Assembly (NCBI RefSeq): GCF_002584985.1
Contig: NZ_NUPZ01000023.1
Coordinates: 89,997-153,996, forward strand
Origin: Bacillus sp. AFS029637
GTDB lineage: Bacteria; Bacillota; Bacilli; Bacillales; Bacillaceae_G
Length of the DNA stretch: 64,000 nucleotides
Direction of reading: 5' to 3'
Positions 57,446 to 64,000 of the stretch are shown here, piece by piece. The position numbers were made by a program, and so were the translations under genes. Position 1 is the stretch's first letter; each line of letters opens with the position of its first letter. The notes beneath the pieces were generated by a model. That model was not told the DNA's origin. It saw only the letters and a program-made list of their open reading frames with translations, and ran no database searches.

Positions 57446-58141
57446 TTAAATAGACATTTTATAATTACAAGATTTACATCCATCTAGTAAACTATCGTGC
57501 CGAGTTAATTCCATGTTAGGGAATAGGATTTCAAAAATCCCTTTCATCATATCTCCATGCATATTACAAATTTCAGTTGGGTGATGAACGGCAACTTCTT
57601 TAAATGGACAATTGTGTACATCATAGAAAATTGTTGTTCCATCTGGACTTAATTCAAATGCAGGGGATAAGCCAGCTGTTGAGAATGCTTCTTTTGCGAT
57701 TTGAACTTTGTGTTCTACAGTTAAAGCATCTTCACTCACATTTAAACGCTGCATATGTTGTTGCATTAATTCCATTCCGAATTGTTTGCCTGTTTCGTAT
57801 AGCGCTTTTTCACCAGCAGCTCCAAGGCTAAGTAGCGAATTGAAAGCTATTTTTGCTAATAATTGATAATCACGGAATGGAAATTGTAACTGGATAACAT
57901 CTTCAGACAATACATATAATCTGCTTGGTCTTCCGCCTTTACCAGTTTTTTTTGTTTCTGATTTTAGCATATGAACATCTTCTAATTTAGATAAATGTAA
58001 ACGTGCTACGTTCGGATGAATTTCAAACTCATCTGCAATTTCTTGTACTGTTACGTAACTATGTTTTTGAGAAATATATTTATAAATATAATAACGAGTT
58101 GGGTCAGATAATACGCCTGTAATTTTTAAAGCTTGTTCCAT
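57446..58141 (-). CDS. Winged-helix regulator with four-cysteine C-terminal domain (SufR-like)
   Basis: A 231-residue regulator. The N-terminal winged helix (about 1-80) has TVQEIADEFEIHPNVARLHLSKL and the KGGRPSRLY wing. A helical middle and a C-terminal region follow with C178, C192, C222 and C225 plus His 186, 187 and 195. The arrangement NCPF ... ICNMHG ... GCKSC resembles cyanobacterial/actinobacterial SufR, which binds a 4Fe-4S cluster. A zinc site is the alternative. ATG 58141 follows AAGGTGGAG and replaces a longer frame. It is divergent from comGA. Confidence 0.82.
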   Translation of the reverse strand: MEQALKITGVLSDPTRYYIYKYISQKHSYVTVQEIADEFEIHPNVARLHLSKLEDVHMLKSETKKTGKGGRPSRLYVLSEDVIQLQFPFRDYQLLAKIAFNSLLSLGAAGEKALYETGKQFGMELMQQHMQRLNVSEDALTVEHKVQIAKEAFSTAGLSPAFELSPDGTTIFYDVHNCPFKEVAVHHPTEICNMHGDMMKGIFEILFPNMELTRHDSLLDGCKSCNYKMSI

Positions 58142-58346
58142 GAGGATCTCCACCTTTATCACTTTATCCAAGATAATAACATTATAATACAGATAAACAT
58201 GCGTATAGGTAATTTCAGACAATAATTCAGAAATTGTTCATAATTTCACAAACATATTTTTCCTTTTTGCTCTATTGAAAATACAAAAGTACCAATTTTT
58301 CTTGCGTGATGTTTCATGCTATATACATAGTGAGGAGGGAAAAGTG

Positions 58347-59390
58347 ATGAATGGGATTGAAAATTTTGCGAATGTGATTTTGAAGGAAGCATGTAGGGTA
58401 CAAGCATCGGATTTACATATTGTGCCCCGACAGAAGGATGTAGTGATTCAACTGCGCATAGGAAAAGATTTAATGACGAGACAGTGTATCGAAAAGGAAT
58501 TTGGAGAAAAACTTGTTTCGCACTTTAAGTTTTTAGCATCTATGGATATAGGGGAGAGGCGGAAGCCACAAAATGGTTCATTGTATTTACAAATTGATGG
58601 CCAAGAAGCATATTTACGCCTTTCTACACTCCCAACAGTATATCAAGAAAGTCTCGTTATTCGTCTTCATTTACAAGCATCTGTTCAGCCATTATCTCAT
58701 CTTTCGTTATTTCCAAGTACAGTTAAAAAACTACTCTCTTTCTTACATTATTCTCACGGATTACTCGTATTTACTGGGCCAACAGGTTCTGGGAAAACAA
58801 CAACAATGTATGCATTATTAGAGGTAATTCGAAAAAAGAAAACACGTCGCATTGTTACACTAGAAGATCCAGTTGAAAAGAGAAATGACGATTTATTACA
58901 AATTCAAATTAATGAAAAAGCAGGTATCACATATGAGGCTGGGCTAAAGGCAATCTTACGCCATGATCCAGATGTTATTTTAGTGGGGGAAATCCGTGAT
59001 GAAGAAACAGCAAAAATAGCTATAAGAGCAAGTCTGACTGGGCATTTAGTAATGACGACATTGCATACTAATGATACGAAAGGAGCGATACTGAGGTTTA
59101 TGGATTATGGCATCACAAGGCAAGAGATTGAACAATCTTTATTGGCTGTAGCTGCACAACGACTTGTTGAATTGAAATGTCCATTTTGCAAAGGGAAGTG
59201 CTCAACTGTATGTAAATCAATGAGGAAAGTCAGACAAGCGAGCATTTATGAGTTGTTATATGGACATGAGTTACAACAAGCGATTAAAGGAGCGAGCGGA
59301 GAAAGTGTTATGTATAAGCATGAAACAATAGAATCTTCAATACGAAAAGGGTACGCTTTAGGGTTTTTAGAAGAAGATGTTTATGTTTAA
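58347..59390 (+). CDS. comGA: Competence protein ComGA (traffic ATPase)
   Basis: A 347-residue GspE/PilB-type secretion ATPase that powers assembly of the competence pseudopilus. Walker A GPTGSGKT is at 144-151, the Asp box LRHDPDVILVGEIRD near 210, and H-box LVMTTLHTND follows. A CxxC pair (CPFCKGKCSTVC) lies near 283. ATG 58347 follows GAGGAGGG; an in-frame extension of 24 codons was rejected. It starts a seven-gene overlapping operon. Confidence 0.94.
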   Translation: MNGIENFANVILKEACRVQASDLHIVPRQKDVVIQLRIGKDLMTRQCIEKEFGEKLVSHFKFLASMDIGERRKPQNGSLYLQIDGQEAYLRLSTLPTVYQESLVIRLHLQASVQPLSHLSLFPSTVKKLLSFLHYSHGLLVFTGPTGSGKTTTMYALLEVIRKKKTRRIVTLEDPVEKRNDDLLQIQINEKAGITYEAGLKAILRHDPDVILVGEIRDEETAKIAIRASLTGHLVMTTLHTNDTKGAILRFMDYGITRQEIEQSLLAVAAQRLVELKCPFCKGKCSTVCKSMRKVRQASIYELLYGHELQQAIKGASGESVMYKHETIESSIRKGYALGFLEEDVYV

Positions 59391-60414
59391 GAAAACGTGG
59401 CGTTTAAGTGATCAAGTAGTATTGTTGAAAAGGTTAGGCGAATTATTAGAAAAAGGATATTCTCTTTTACAGGCATTAGAATTTTTGCGATTTCAATTCC
59501 CTTTAGAAAAGAAAGTGCAATTGCAGCATATGATTGAGGGATTAAAAGGTGGAAAAAGTCTGCATGATTCTTTTCATCAATTAATGTTTCATCAGGAGAT
59601 GTTAAGCTATTTATTTTATGCCGAGCAACATGGTGATATTTCTTTTGCGTTGCAACAAGGGAGTGCACTGCTTTATAAGAAGGATAAGTATAGGAAAGAT
59701 ATGATGAAAATAATGCAGTATCCAATGTTTTTAGCATTTTTTTTAATAATCATGCTTATTGTGTTTAATCGCATCTTATTACCACAAGTTGAAATGGTTT
59801 ATAGTGCGTTTAGTTCTACAGTTCCGCTACTTACAGAACAAATTTTAAGTGCGATTAAACTACTACCTTACATGATTATTAGCATCATTTTTATTGTTAT
59901 TATCGGATGTAGTTTATATGTGTTTTATTTTCGGAAACTACCACATATGAAGCAGGTAAAAATCATGCTTCGTATACCCCTCATAAAAACATTTCTTATT
60001 TTAAAGCATTCGCATTATTTCTCCACCCAATTGAGTGGATTATTGCATGGTGGGCTATCCGTACTAGAAGCTTTAACGATAATGATGGAACAAAAGTATA
60101 ATCCGTTCTTTCAGTATGAAGCGAGCCGAATTGAAAGGCAATTAATTGCAGGAGAACCGTTACAATCTATTATTGCTAAAAGTGGGCATTATGAGAAAGA
60201 ACTTTCGTATATTATTACGCATGGACAAGCAAACGGCAATTTAGCAATTGAATTAGGTGACTATAGCGACCTTATTATAGAAAAGGTCGAACAAAAAATT
60301 AAACGTATATTAGTTATCGTTCAACCAATTTTGTTTACATGTATTGGTGGAATAGTTGTTCTTATGTATTTAGCAATGATGATGCCGATGTTTCAAATGA
60401 TGAGTTCTATTTAG
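59377..60414 (+). CDS. comGB: Competence protein ComGB (pseudopilus membrane platform)
   Basis: A 345-residue GspF/PilC-like inner membrane protein with two homologous halves and three membrane helices (about 115-135, 165-190, 310-335). It overlaps comGA by 14 bases. ATG 59377 and ATG 59383 are both possible; the binding site is weak, so coupling to comGA translation is likely. Confidence 0.92.
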   Translation: MFMFKKTWRLSDQVVLLKRLGELLEKGYSLLQALEFLRFQFPLEKKVQLQHMIEGLKGGKSLHDSFHQLMFHQEMLSYLFYAEQHGDISFALQQGSALLYKKDKYRKDMMKIMQYPMFLAFFLIIMLIVFNRILLPQVEMVYSAFSSTVPLLTEQILSAIKLLPYMIISIIFIVIIGCSLYVFYFRKLPHMKQVKIMLRIPLIKTFLILKHSHYFSTQLSGLLHGGLSVLEALTIMMEQKYNPFFQYEASRIERQLIAGEPLQSIIAKSGHYEKELSYIITHGQANGNLAIELGDYSDLIIEKVEQKIKRILVIVQPILFTCIGGIVVLMYLAMMMPMFQMMSSI

Positions 60415-60425
60415 GAGGCATTTAT

Positions 60426-60725
60426 ATGCAGAATGAAGAAGGATTTACTCTCTTAGAAATGCTATTAGTTATGGTTGTTATCACTGTATTATTACTATTA
60501 ATTATTCCGAATGTAGTTACACAGCGTGAATCGGTCCAAGAAAAAGGGTGTACGGCCTACGTGAAATCGATAGAAGCACAAATACAAGTATATCAATTGC
60601 AACATAATAAAATTCCGTCGTTAAAAGAATTAACAGATGGAAAATATATTACAGATGATAAGTGTACAAATGGTAAATCCATTCGTATTTTAGAAAATGG
60701 CACAGTATCAATTGGGACATCGTGA
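60426..60725 (+). CDS. comGC: Major competence pseudopilin ComGC
   Basis: A 99-residue class of type IV prepilin. The leader MQNEEG is followed by FTLLEMLLVMVVI with the required Glu at +5, then a hydrophobic helix and a small domain with two cysteines. Prepilin peptidase would cut after G6. ATG 60426 follows TAGGAGG. It is the main structural subunit of the transformation pseudopilus. Confidence 0.94.
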   Translation: MQNEEGFTLLEMLLVMVVITVLLLLIIPNVVTQRESVQEKGCTAYVKSIEAQIQVYQLQHNKIPSLKELTDGKYITDDKCTNGKSIRILENGTVSIGTS

Positions 60726-61177
60726 AACAAAAAGGATTTACTCTCTTAGAAATGCTGCTCGTACTATTTTCAATCTCTGTACTAAGTATGATTACGTATT
60801 TAAATGTTCATTCATTATATGAAAGACAAAAAATTGAACAATTTTTGAGACAGTTTTCGAATGACATATTATACATGCAGCAATTAGCGATAAACCGTCA
60901 AAAACACTATACATTACGATGGCATAAAGAGAGAAATATGTATTATATAGGGGAATCAGGCTCGACTCAATTTATTATCAAGAGAGAATATGACAATGAT
61001 ATACAAATGGATTTGCATACGTTTCCAAATCCAATGACATATAATCCGAGTGGGAATATTAATAGAGGTGGTACGATTTTGCTTTCGTATCGAAATTATA
61101 AATATGAAATTGTATTTCAGCTTGGAAGAGGGAGATTTACGTATCGTGAAATGTCAAAAAGGGTCAGTAATGGCTGA
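60722..61177 (+). CDS. comGD: Minor pseudopilin ComGD
   Basis: A 151-residue prepilin with leader MKQKG and cleavage site G|FTLLE followed by a hydrophobic helix. Start GTG overlaps the comGC stop (GTGA). The nucleotide sequence around the cleavage motif is nearly identical to that of comGC (GGATTTACTCTCTTAGAAAT), a sign of common origin. Confidence 0.9.
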   Translation: MKQKGFTLLEMLLVLFSISVLSMITYLNVHSLYERQKIEQFLRQFSNDILYMQQLAINRQKHYTLRWHKERNMYYIGESGSTQFIIKREYDNDIQMDLHTFPNPMTYNPSGNINRGGTILLSYRNYKYEIVFQLGRGRFTYREMSKRVSNG

Positions 61178-61472
61178 AATGCTCGTGGCGTTAAGTTTAT
61201 TAATGATGGCGGTATCGTTACTACTACCGCAAACAGTATTGGTTATGCAAGAAAGAAAAAATATACAAATTCGCTATAAGGCATTTGTATTATTAAAAAA
61301 TGAAGCGGCTTTATATATGTACGAGAACGAAGAAAAGCGAATGAAGGAAAAGGTCATAAACGGAATTGTATATTACACATATTGGGGAGGAAAGGAAGTT
61401 TGTGTTATGTGGAAAGATGTGAAAAAAAGAACGATGGAACAATGCTTTTATGTAGGCGAAAAAACAAATTAG
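61146..61472 (+). CDS. comGE: Minor pseudopilin ComGE
   Basis: A 108-residue prepilin-like protein that starts with GTG 61146 within comGD. The leader MKCQKG gives a cleavage site G|SVMAEM: the +5 Glu is kept but +1 is Ser rather than Phe. The hydrophobic helix MLVALSLLMMAVSLLLP follows. The start was chosen for this motif; an internal ATG would lose the leader. Confidence 0.85.
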   Translation: MKCQKGSVMAEMLVALSLLMMAVSLLLPQTVLVMQERKNIQIRYKAFVLLKNEAALYMYENEEKRMKEKVINGIVYYTYWGGKEVCVMWKDVKKRTMEQCFYVGEKTN

Positions 61473-61909
61473 AGGCAGGCTTTACATTATTAGAAATGAT
61501 CGTATGTTTGTTTCTTGTATCGATGTTCTTTTTGCTTTTGCCACGCCTTCACTTTATAGGGCTGGAAAATTCACAAAAAGGATTAAGTGATTGGGAGTGG
61601 GATGTGTTTATAGGTCAAGTACAATTGGAGTTTCGTGGAGTATCATTTGGAGAACATATGGTTTTTGATAATAGAGATAGTATTTTACGCTTCCGGTTGC
61701 GTGATGGGGAGGAAGTGACGTATGAAAAAATAAATAGTCAGCTTATAAGGAAAGTAAATATGCGTGGAAGGGAAGTTGTATTGCAAAAGGTTGGAATGAT
61801 TTCGTACAAATTAACCCCTCACTTGTTATTCATATATATGGAAGATGTTAGCGGAAAAATACATGAAGGTGTGGCTGTAAGATATAGTGTAATGAGAATG
61901 GAAACATGA
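61442..61909 (+). CDS. comGF: Minor pseudopilin ComGF
   Basis: A 155-residue protein with leader MLLCRRKNKLEAG, cleavage site G|FTLLEM and a hydrophobic helix (IVCLFLVSMFFLLLP). It overlaps comGE by 31 bases. The start at ATG 61442 is inferred from leader length; a longer upstream frame is unlikely. Confidence 0.87.
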   Translation: MLLCRRKNKLEAGFTLLEMIVCLFLVSMFFLLLPRLHFIGLENSQKGLSDWEWDVFIGQVQLEFRGVSFGEHMVFDNRDSILRFRLRDGEEVTYEKINSQLIRKVNMRGREVVLQKVGMISYKLTPHLLFIYMEDVSGKIHEGVAVRYSVMRMET

Positions 61910-62277
61910 GAAACCAAGAGGGATTTACAATGCCAGGAACAATTATTTTTCTTGTTTTCTTAACTTCTTTTTTTGTGTACGAAACGAATATGTTACTTAC
62001 AGATAAAAATTTTTATATCGAAATAGAGCAAAAGTTTTTGGTGGAGGAACTAATGAATCGAGCCATTGCAGATATAAAAGTCGACTTACAGGAAACAGAA
62101 CGAGATGGTACATTTTTATTTCAATATGAAAAGGGAGAAGCGAGTGGGAAATACCGCTTTGAAAGTGATACGGTTCTCATTTCTTTACAGTGCGAAACAA
62201 AACAAAAAACTTTCTATATGGTAAGCTTTTTGTATAGAAAAAAAGATGAGAAAATATTTGATTGGATAGAAGGATGA
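61906..62277 (+). CDS. comGG: Minor pseudopilin ComGG
   Basis: A 123-residue protein overlapping comGF by 4 bases (ATGA). The N-terminus MRNQEG|FTMPG has Pro instead of Glu at +5, as in B. subtilis ComGG as I recall it, followed by a hydrophobic helix. Last gene of the comG operon. Confidence 0.88.
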   Translation: MRNQEGFTMPGTIIFLVFLTSFFVYETNMLLTDKNFYIEIEQKFLVEELMNRAIADIKVDLQETERDGTFLFQYEKGEASGKYRFESDTVLISLQCETKQKTFYMVSFLYRKKDEKIFDWIEG

Positions 62278-62453
62278 TAGGTGAAATGTGTTAATTAAAA
62301 CCAATGATTCCTATTGTGAAAGGCGTCAACTTCTTTGTATAAATGGGTAAATATAACGATTGAAAGTTTAAATTTTCTCAAAAAAGAGAAAGGTAGAAAG
62401 AATATGATATATTCATGCTATCCAATCATTATTTTTTTAGGGAGAATCGGGAA

Positions 62454-63104
62454 ATGACAAACAATAATCAACTAGGTGAAAATAAGGAACAAACTATTTT
62501 TGATCATACAGGAAATGCAATTATGACGGAAGATAGGGAAATACACATTATTTCAAAATTCGAAGAGCCTCTTATTGTCGTGTTAGGAAATGTATTAAGT
62601 GATGAAGAGTGTGACGAATTAATCGAATTGTCTAAAAGTAAGTTAGCGCGTTCTAAAGTTGGTTCATCACGTGATGTAAATGATATTCGAACGAGTAAAG
62701 GTGCATTTTTGGACGATAATGAACTTACTGTGAAGATTGAAAAACGAATTTCATCTATCATGAATGTTCCTGCGTCGCATGGAGAAGGATTGCACATTTT
62801 AAATTATGAAGTGGATCAACAATATAAAGCACATTATGATTATTTTGCAGAACATAGTAGATCAGCTGCTAATAATCGTATTAGTACGCTTGTAATGTAC
62901 TTAAATGATGTAGAAGAGGGCGGAGAAACATTCTTTCCGAAATTAAATCTTTCTGTGAACCCTAGAAAGGGAATGGCTGTATATTTTGAGTATTTTTATC
63001 AAGACCAATCACTAAATGAGCTTACGTTACATGGGGGAGCACCTGTAACGAAAGGTGAGAAATGGATTGCAACGCAGTGGGTGAGAAGAGGTACTTATAA
63101 GTAA
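62454..63104 (+). CDS. Prolyl 4-hydroxylase
   Basis: A 216-residue Fe(II)/2-oxoglutarate dioxygenase. The iron ligands are H127, D129 (AHYDYF) and H193 (TLHGGAPV), and K203 (KGEKW) binds 2-oxoglutarate. Length and residue numbers equal those of the B. anthracis enzyme studied as Anthrax-P4H, which acts on proline-containing peptides. Likely targets are collagen-like or other proline-rich proteins; EF-Tu has also been discussed for related bacterial enzymes. ATG 62454 follows GGGAGAATCGGG. It has a separate 170-base leader after comGG. Confidence 0.92.
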   Translation: MTNNNQLGENKEQTIFDHTGNAIMTEDREIHIISKFEEPLIVVLGNVLSDEECDELIELSKSKLARSKVGSSRDVNDIRTSKGAFLDDNELTVKIEKRISSIMNVPASHGEGLHILNYEVDQQYKAHYDYFAEHSRSAANNRISTLVMYLNDVEEGGETFFPKLNLSVNPRKGMAVYFEYFYQDQSLNELTLHGGAPVTKGEKWIATQWVRRGTYK

Positions 63105-63224
63105 AATTGTATATGTGACGTTTTGTTCTTCGTTGTATAAGGAGAACAAAACGTTTTTTTGTTAAATAAAATAACATCTTTCGTTATAATAACAAATAAC
63201 ACAGGATGATTGAGAGGAACGAAA

Positions 63225-63722
63225 ATGAAATCTATATACATAACCGGTTATATGGGAGCTGGAAAAACAACAATTGGAAAAGCGTTAAGTAAAGAACTTC
63301 ATATGGATGTTGTAGATACAGATCAAAAAATCGAAGAGAAGCAGGAGAAGGAAATTCGACATATTTTTGCCGAAGAAGGAGAAATCGCCTTCCGGGAATA
63401 TGAAAGTGAAATGCTACGTTCACTACCGATTCATAATGTAATTATTACAACTGGTGGAGGAATTATTGAACGGGCGGAAAATCGAAAGTGGATGAAGGAA
63501 AATGGAACTGTCGTGTATTTATATTGTGATCCGTATGTAATTGCAGAAAGACTTCGTGAAGATACGACACGTCCACTATTTCAAAAGAAAGACATAGATG
63601 CATTTGTAGCTAAATTTGAATCGCGCCGAGCTTATTATGAAGAGGCTCATATTCATATTGATACGACGAATAAGTCTGTAAAGCAAATTATGAATGAATT
63701 AAAAGAAAAGATTAATGAATAA
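63225..63722 (+). CDS. aroK: Shikimate kinase
   Basis: A 165-residue P-loop kinase that makes shikimate-3-phosphate in the chorismate pathway. Walker A GYMGAGKT is at 8-15, the shikimate-binding DTDQKIEEK near 32, and the TTGGGI motif near 77. The lid has [12 protein letters not shown] 63225 follows TGAGAGGAACG; a start five codons upstream is less likely. Confidence 0.94.
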   Translation: MKSIYITGYMGAGKTTIGKALSKELHMDVVDTDQKIEEKQEKEIRHIFAEEGEIAFREYESEMLRSLPIHNVIITTGGGIIERAENRKWMKENGTVVYLYCDPYVIAERLREDTTRPLFQKKDIDAFVAKFESRRAYYEEAHIHIDTTNKSVKQIMNELKEKINE

Positions 63723-63760
63723 AAAAGTGGACATACTAATCAAGTAGAGGTGATGATAAT

Positions 63761-63961
63761 ATGTCTACTAATGATTATGTTCGCTTTGTGACACAGCAGT
63801 TTGTGTCGTATATGGATGCTCCAAAAGAAGATCGTAAACAAAAGAAAGAACAACGCCGTGCTGAAAAAGAGCCATTTATGAATAAGTGGTTTGGTGTTAT
63901 GCCGCTTAGTGCTGCTTTGTTTTATCGTAACGTAAAAAATAAAAGAAAAAAATCAAGTTAA
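63761..63961 (+). CDS. yqzE: YqzE family protein
   Basis: A 66-residue basic protein (MSTNDYVRFVTQQFVSYMD, then Lys/Arg-rich). It is the YqzE family protein that follows the comG operon in Bacillus. Function unknown. RBS TAGAGGTGAT. The 39 bases after it to the window edge show no further gene. Confidence 0.88.
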   Translation: MSTNDYVRFVTQQFVSYMDAPKEDRKQKKEQRRAEKEPFMNKWFGVMPLSAALFYRNVKNKRKKSS

Positions 63962-64000
63962 CGAGTTCGTAATATGTGTAGCAATAAATAAAAATCCCCT

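Noticed and set aside
58248-58300. AAAA-N5-TTTT-like boxes upstream of comGA as ComK sites
   Set aside because: One half-box (ACAA-ACATA-TTTT) is fair, but no second box lies at the spacing of known ComK sites (8, 18 or 31 bases). AT-rich DNA gives such matches by chance.

Overview
The window is chromosomal DNA of a Bacillus cereus group bacterium (cereus, thuringiensis or anthracis type). It is AT-rich with strong GGAGG ribosome binding sites, and its gene order follows the Bacillus subtilis yqfD-phoH to comG-yqzE region. Three things narrow it to the cereus group: the vrrA/yqfQ gene with its 12-bp tandem repeat, a 216-residue prolyl 4-hydroxylase with the same size and iron ligands as the characterised B. 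anthracis enzyme, and interspersed hairpin repeats of the kind known in this group. The species cannot be fixed from the sequence alone.

Layout. 1-6.9 kb: yqfD(partial)-phoH-pgpH-ybeY-dgkA-cdd-era-yqzL-recO, covering signalling, 16S rRNA maturation and DNA repair. 7.0-12.4 kb: ccpN-ppsR (control of gluconeogenesis), a decayed yqxD, then dnaG-sigA. 12.7-15.1 kb: cccA, trmK and a Nif3-family gene. 15.1-16.9 kb, minus strand: ispH and vrrA. 17.1-23 kb: cshB, nfo, yqfT(-), yqfU, and a zinc uptake set znuC-znuB-zur with a sigma-A promoter and a Zur box. 23.1-25.6 kb, minus strand: ispG, a small LysM-like protein and a DUF1189 membrane protein. 25.8-30.4 kb: a CAU-anticodon tRNA, sodA, an MFS transporter and pbpA.

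30.5-35.1 kb is the phosphate regulon: four 11-bp-spaced PhoP half-sites precede pstS-pstC-pstA-pstB-phoU. 35.5-42.2 kb holds a nucleotidyltransferase fused to a phosphomutase-like domain that seems to have lost its catalytic residues, then rpmG, yqgN, yqgQ, glcK, a DUF2759 protein, yqgX and a MidA-like methyltransferase.

42.3-58.1 kb is the accessory part relative to B. subtilis. It contains a PagR-like ArsR regulator, an isochorismatase-like hydrolase, and two divergent methionine operons each led by a SAM-I riboswitch: metI-metC on the minus strand and yitJ-metH on the plus strand, the latter running into a second murG. It continues with a block of small unknown genes around a nucleoside deoxyribosyltransferase-like protein, the cystine transporter tcyP, a DUF2626 protein and a four-cysteine (SufR-like) regulator. 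58.3-64 kb: comGA-comGG (DNA uptake pseudopilus), prolyl 4-hydroxylase, aroK and yqzE.

No phage, insertion sequence, CRISPR array, rRNA operon or recognisable defence system was seen. The most unusual items are the apparently inactive phosphomutase domain, the probable coupling of a murG paralogue to a SAM riboswitch, the decayed yqxD, the interspersed hairpin repeat with a deletion derivative, and the unclear start codon of ccpN.
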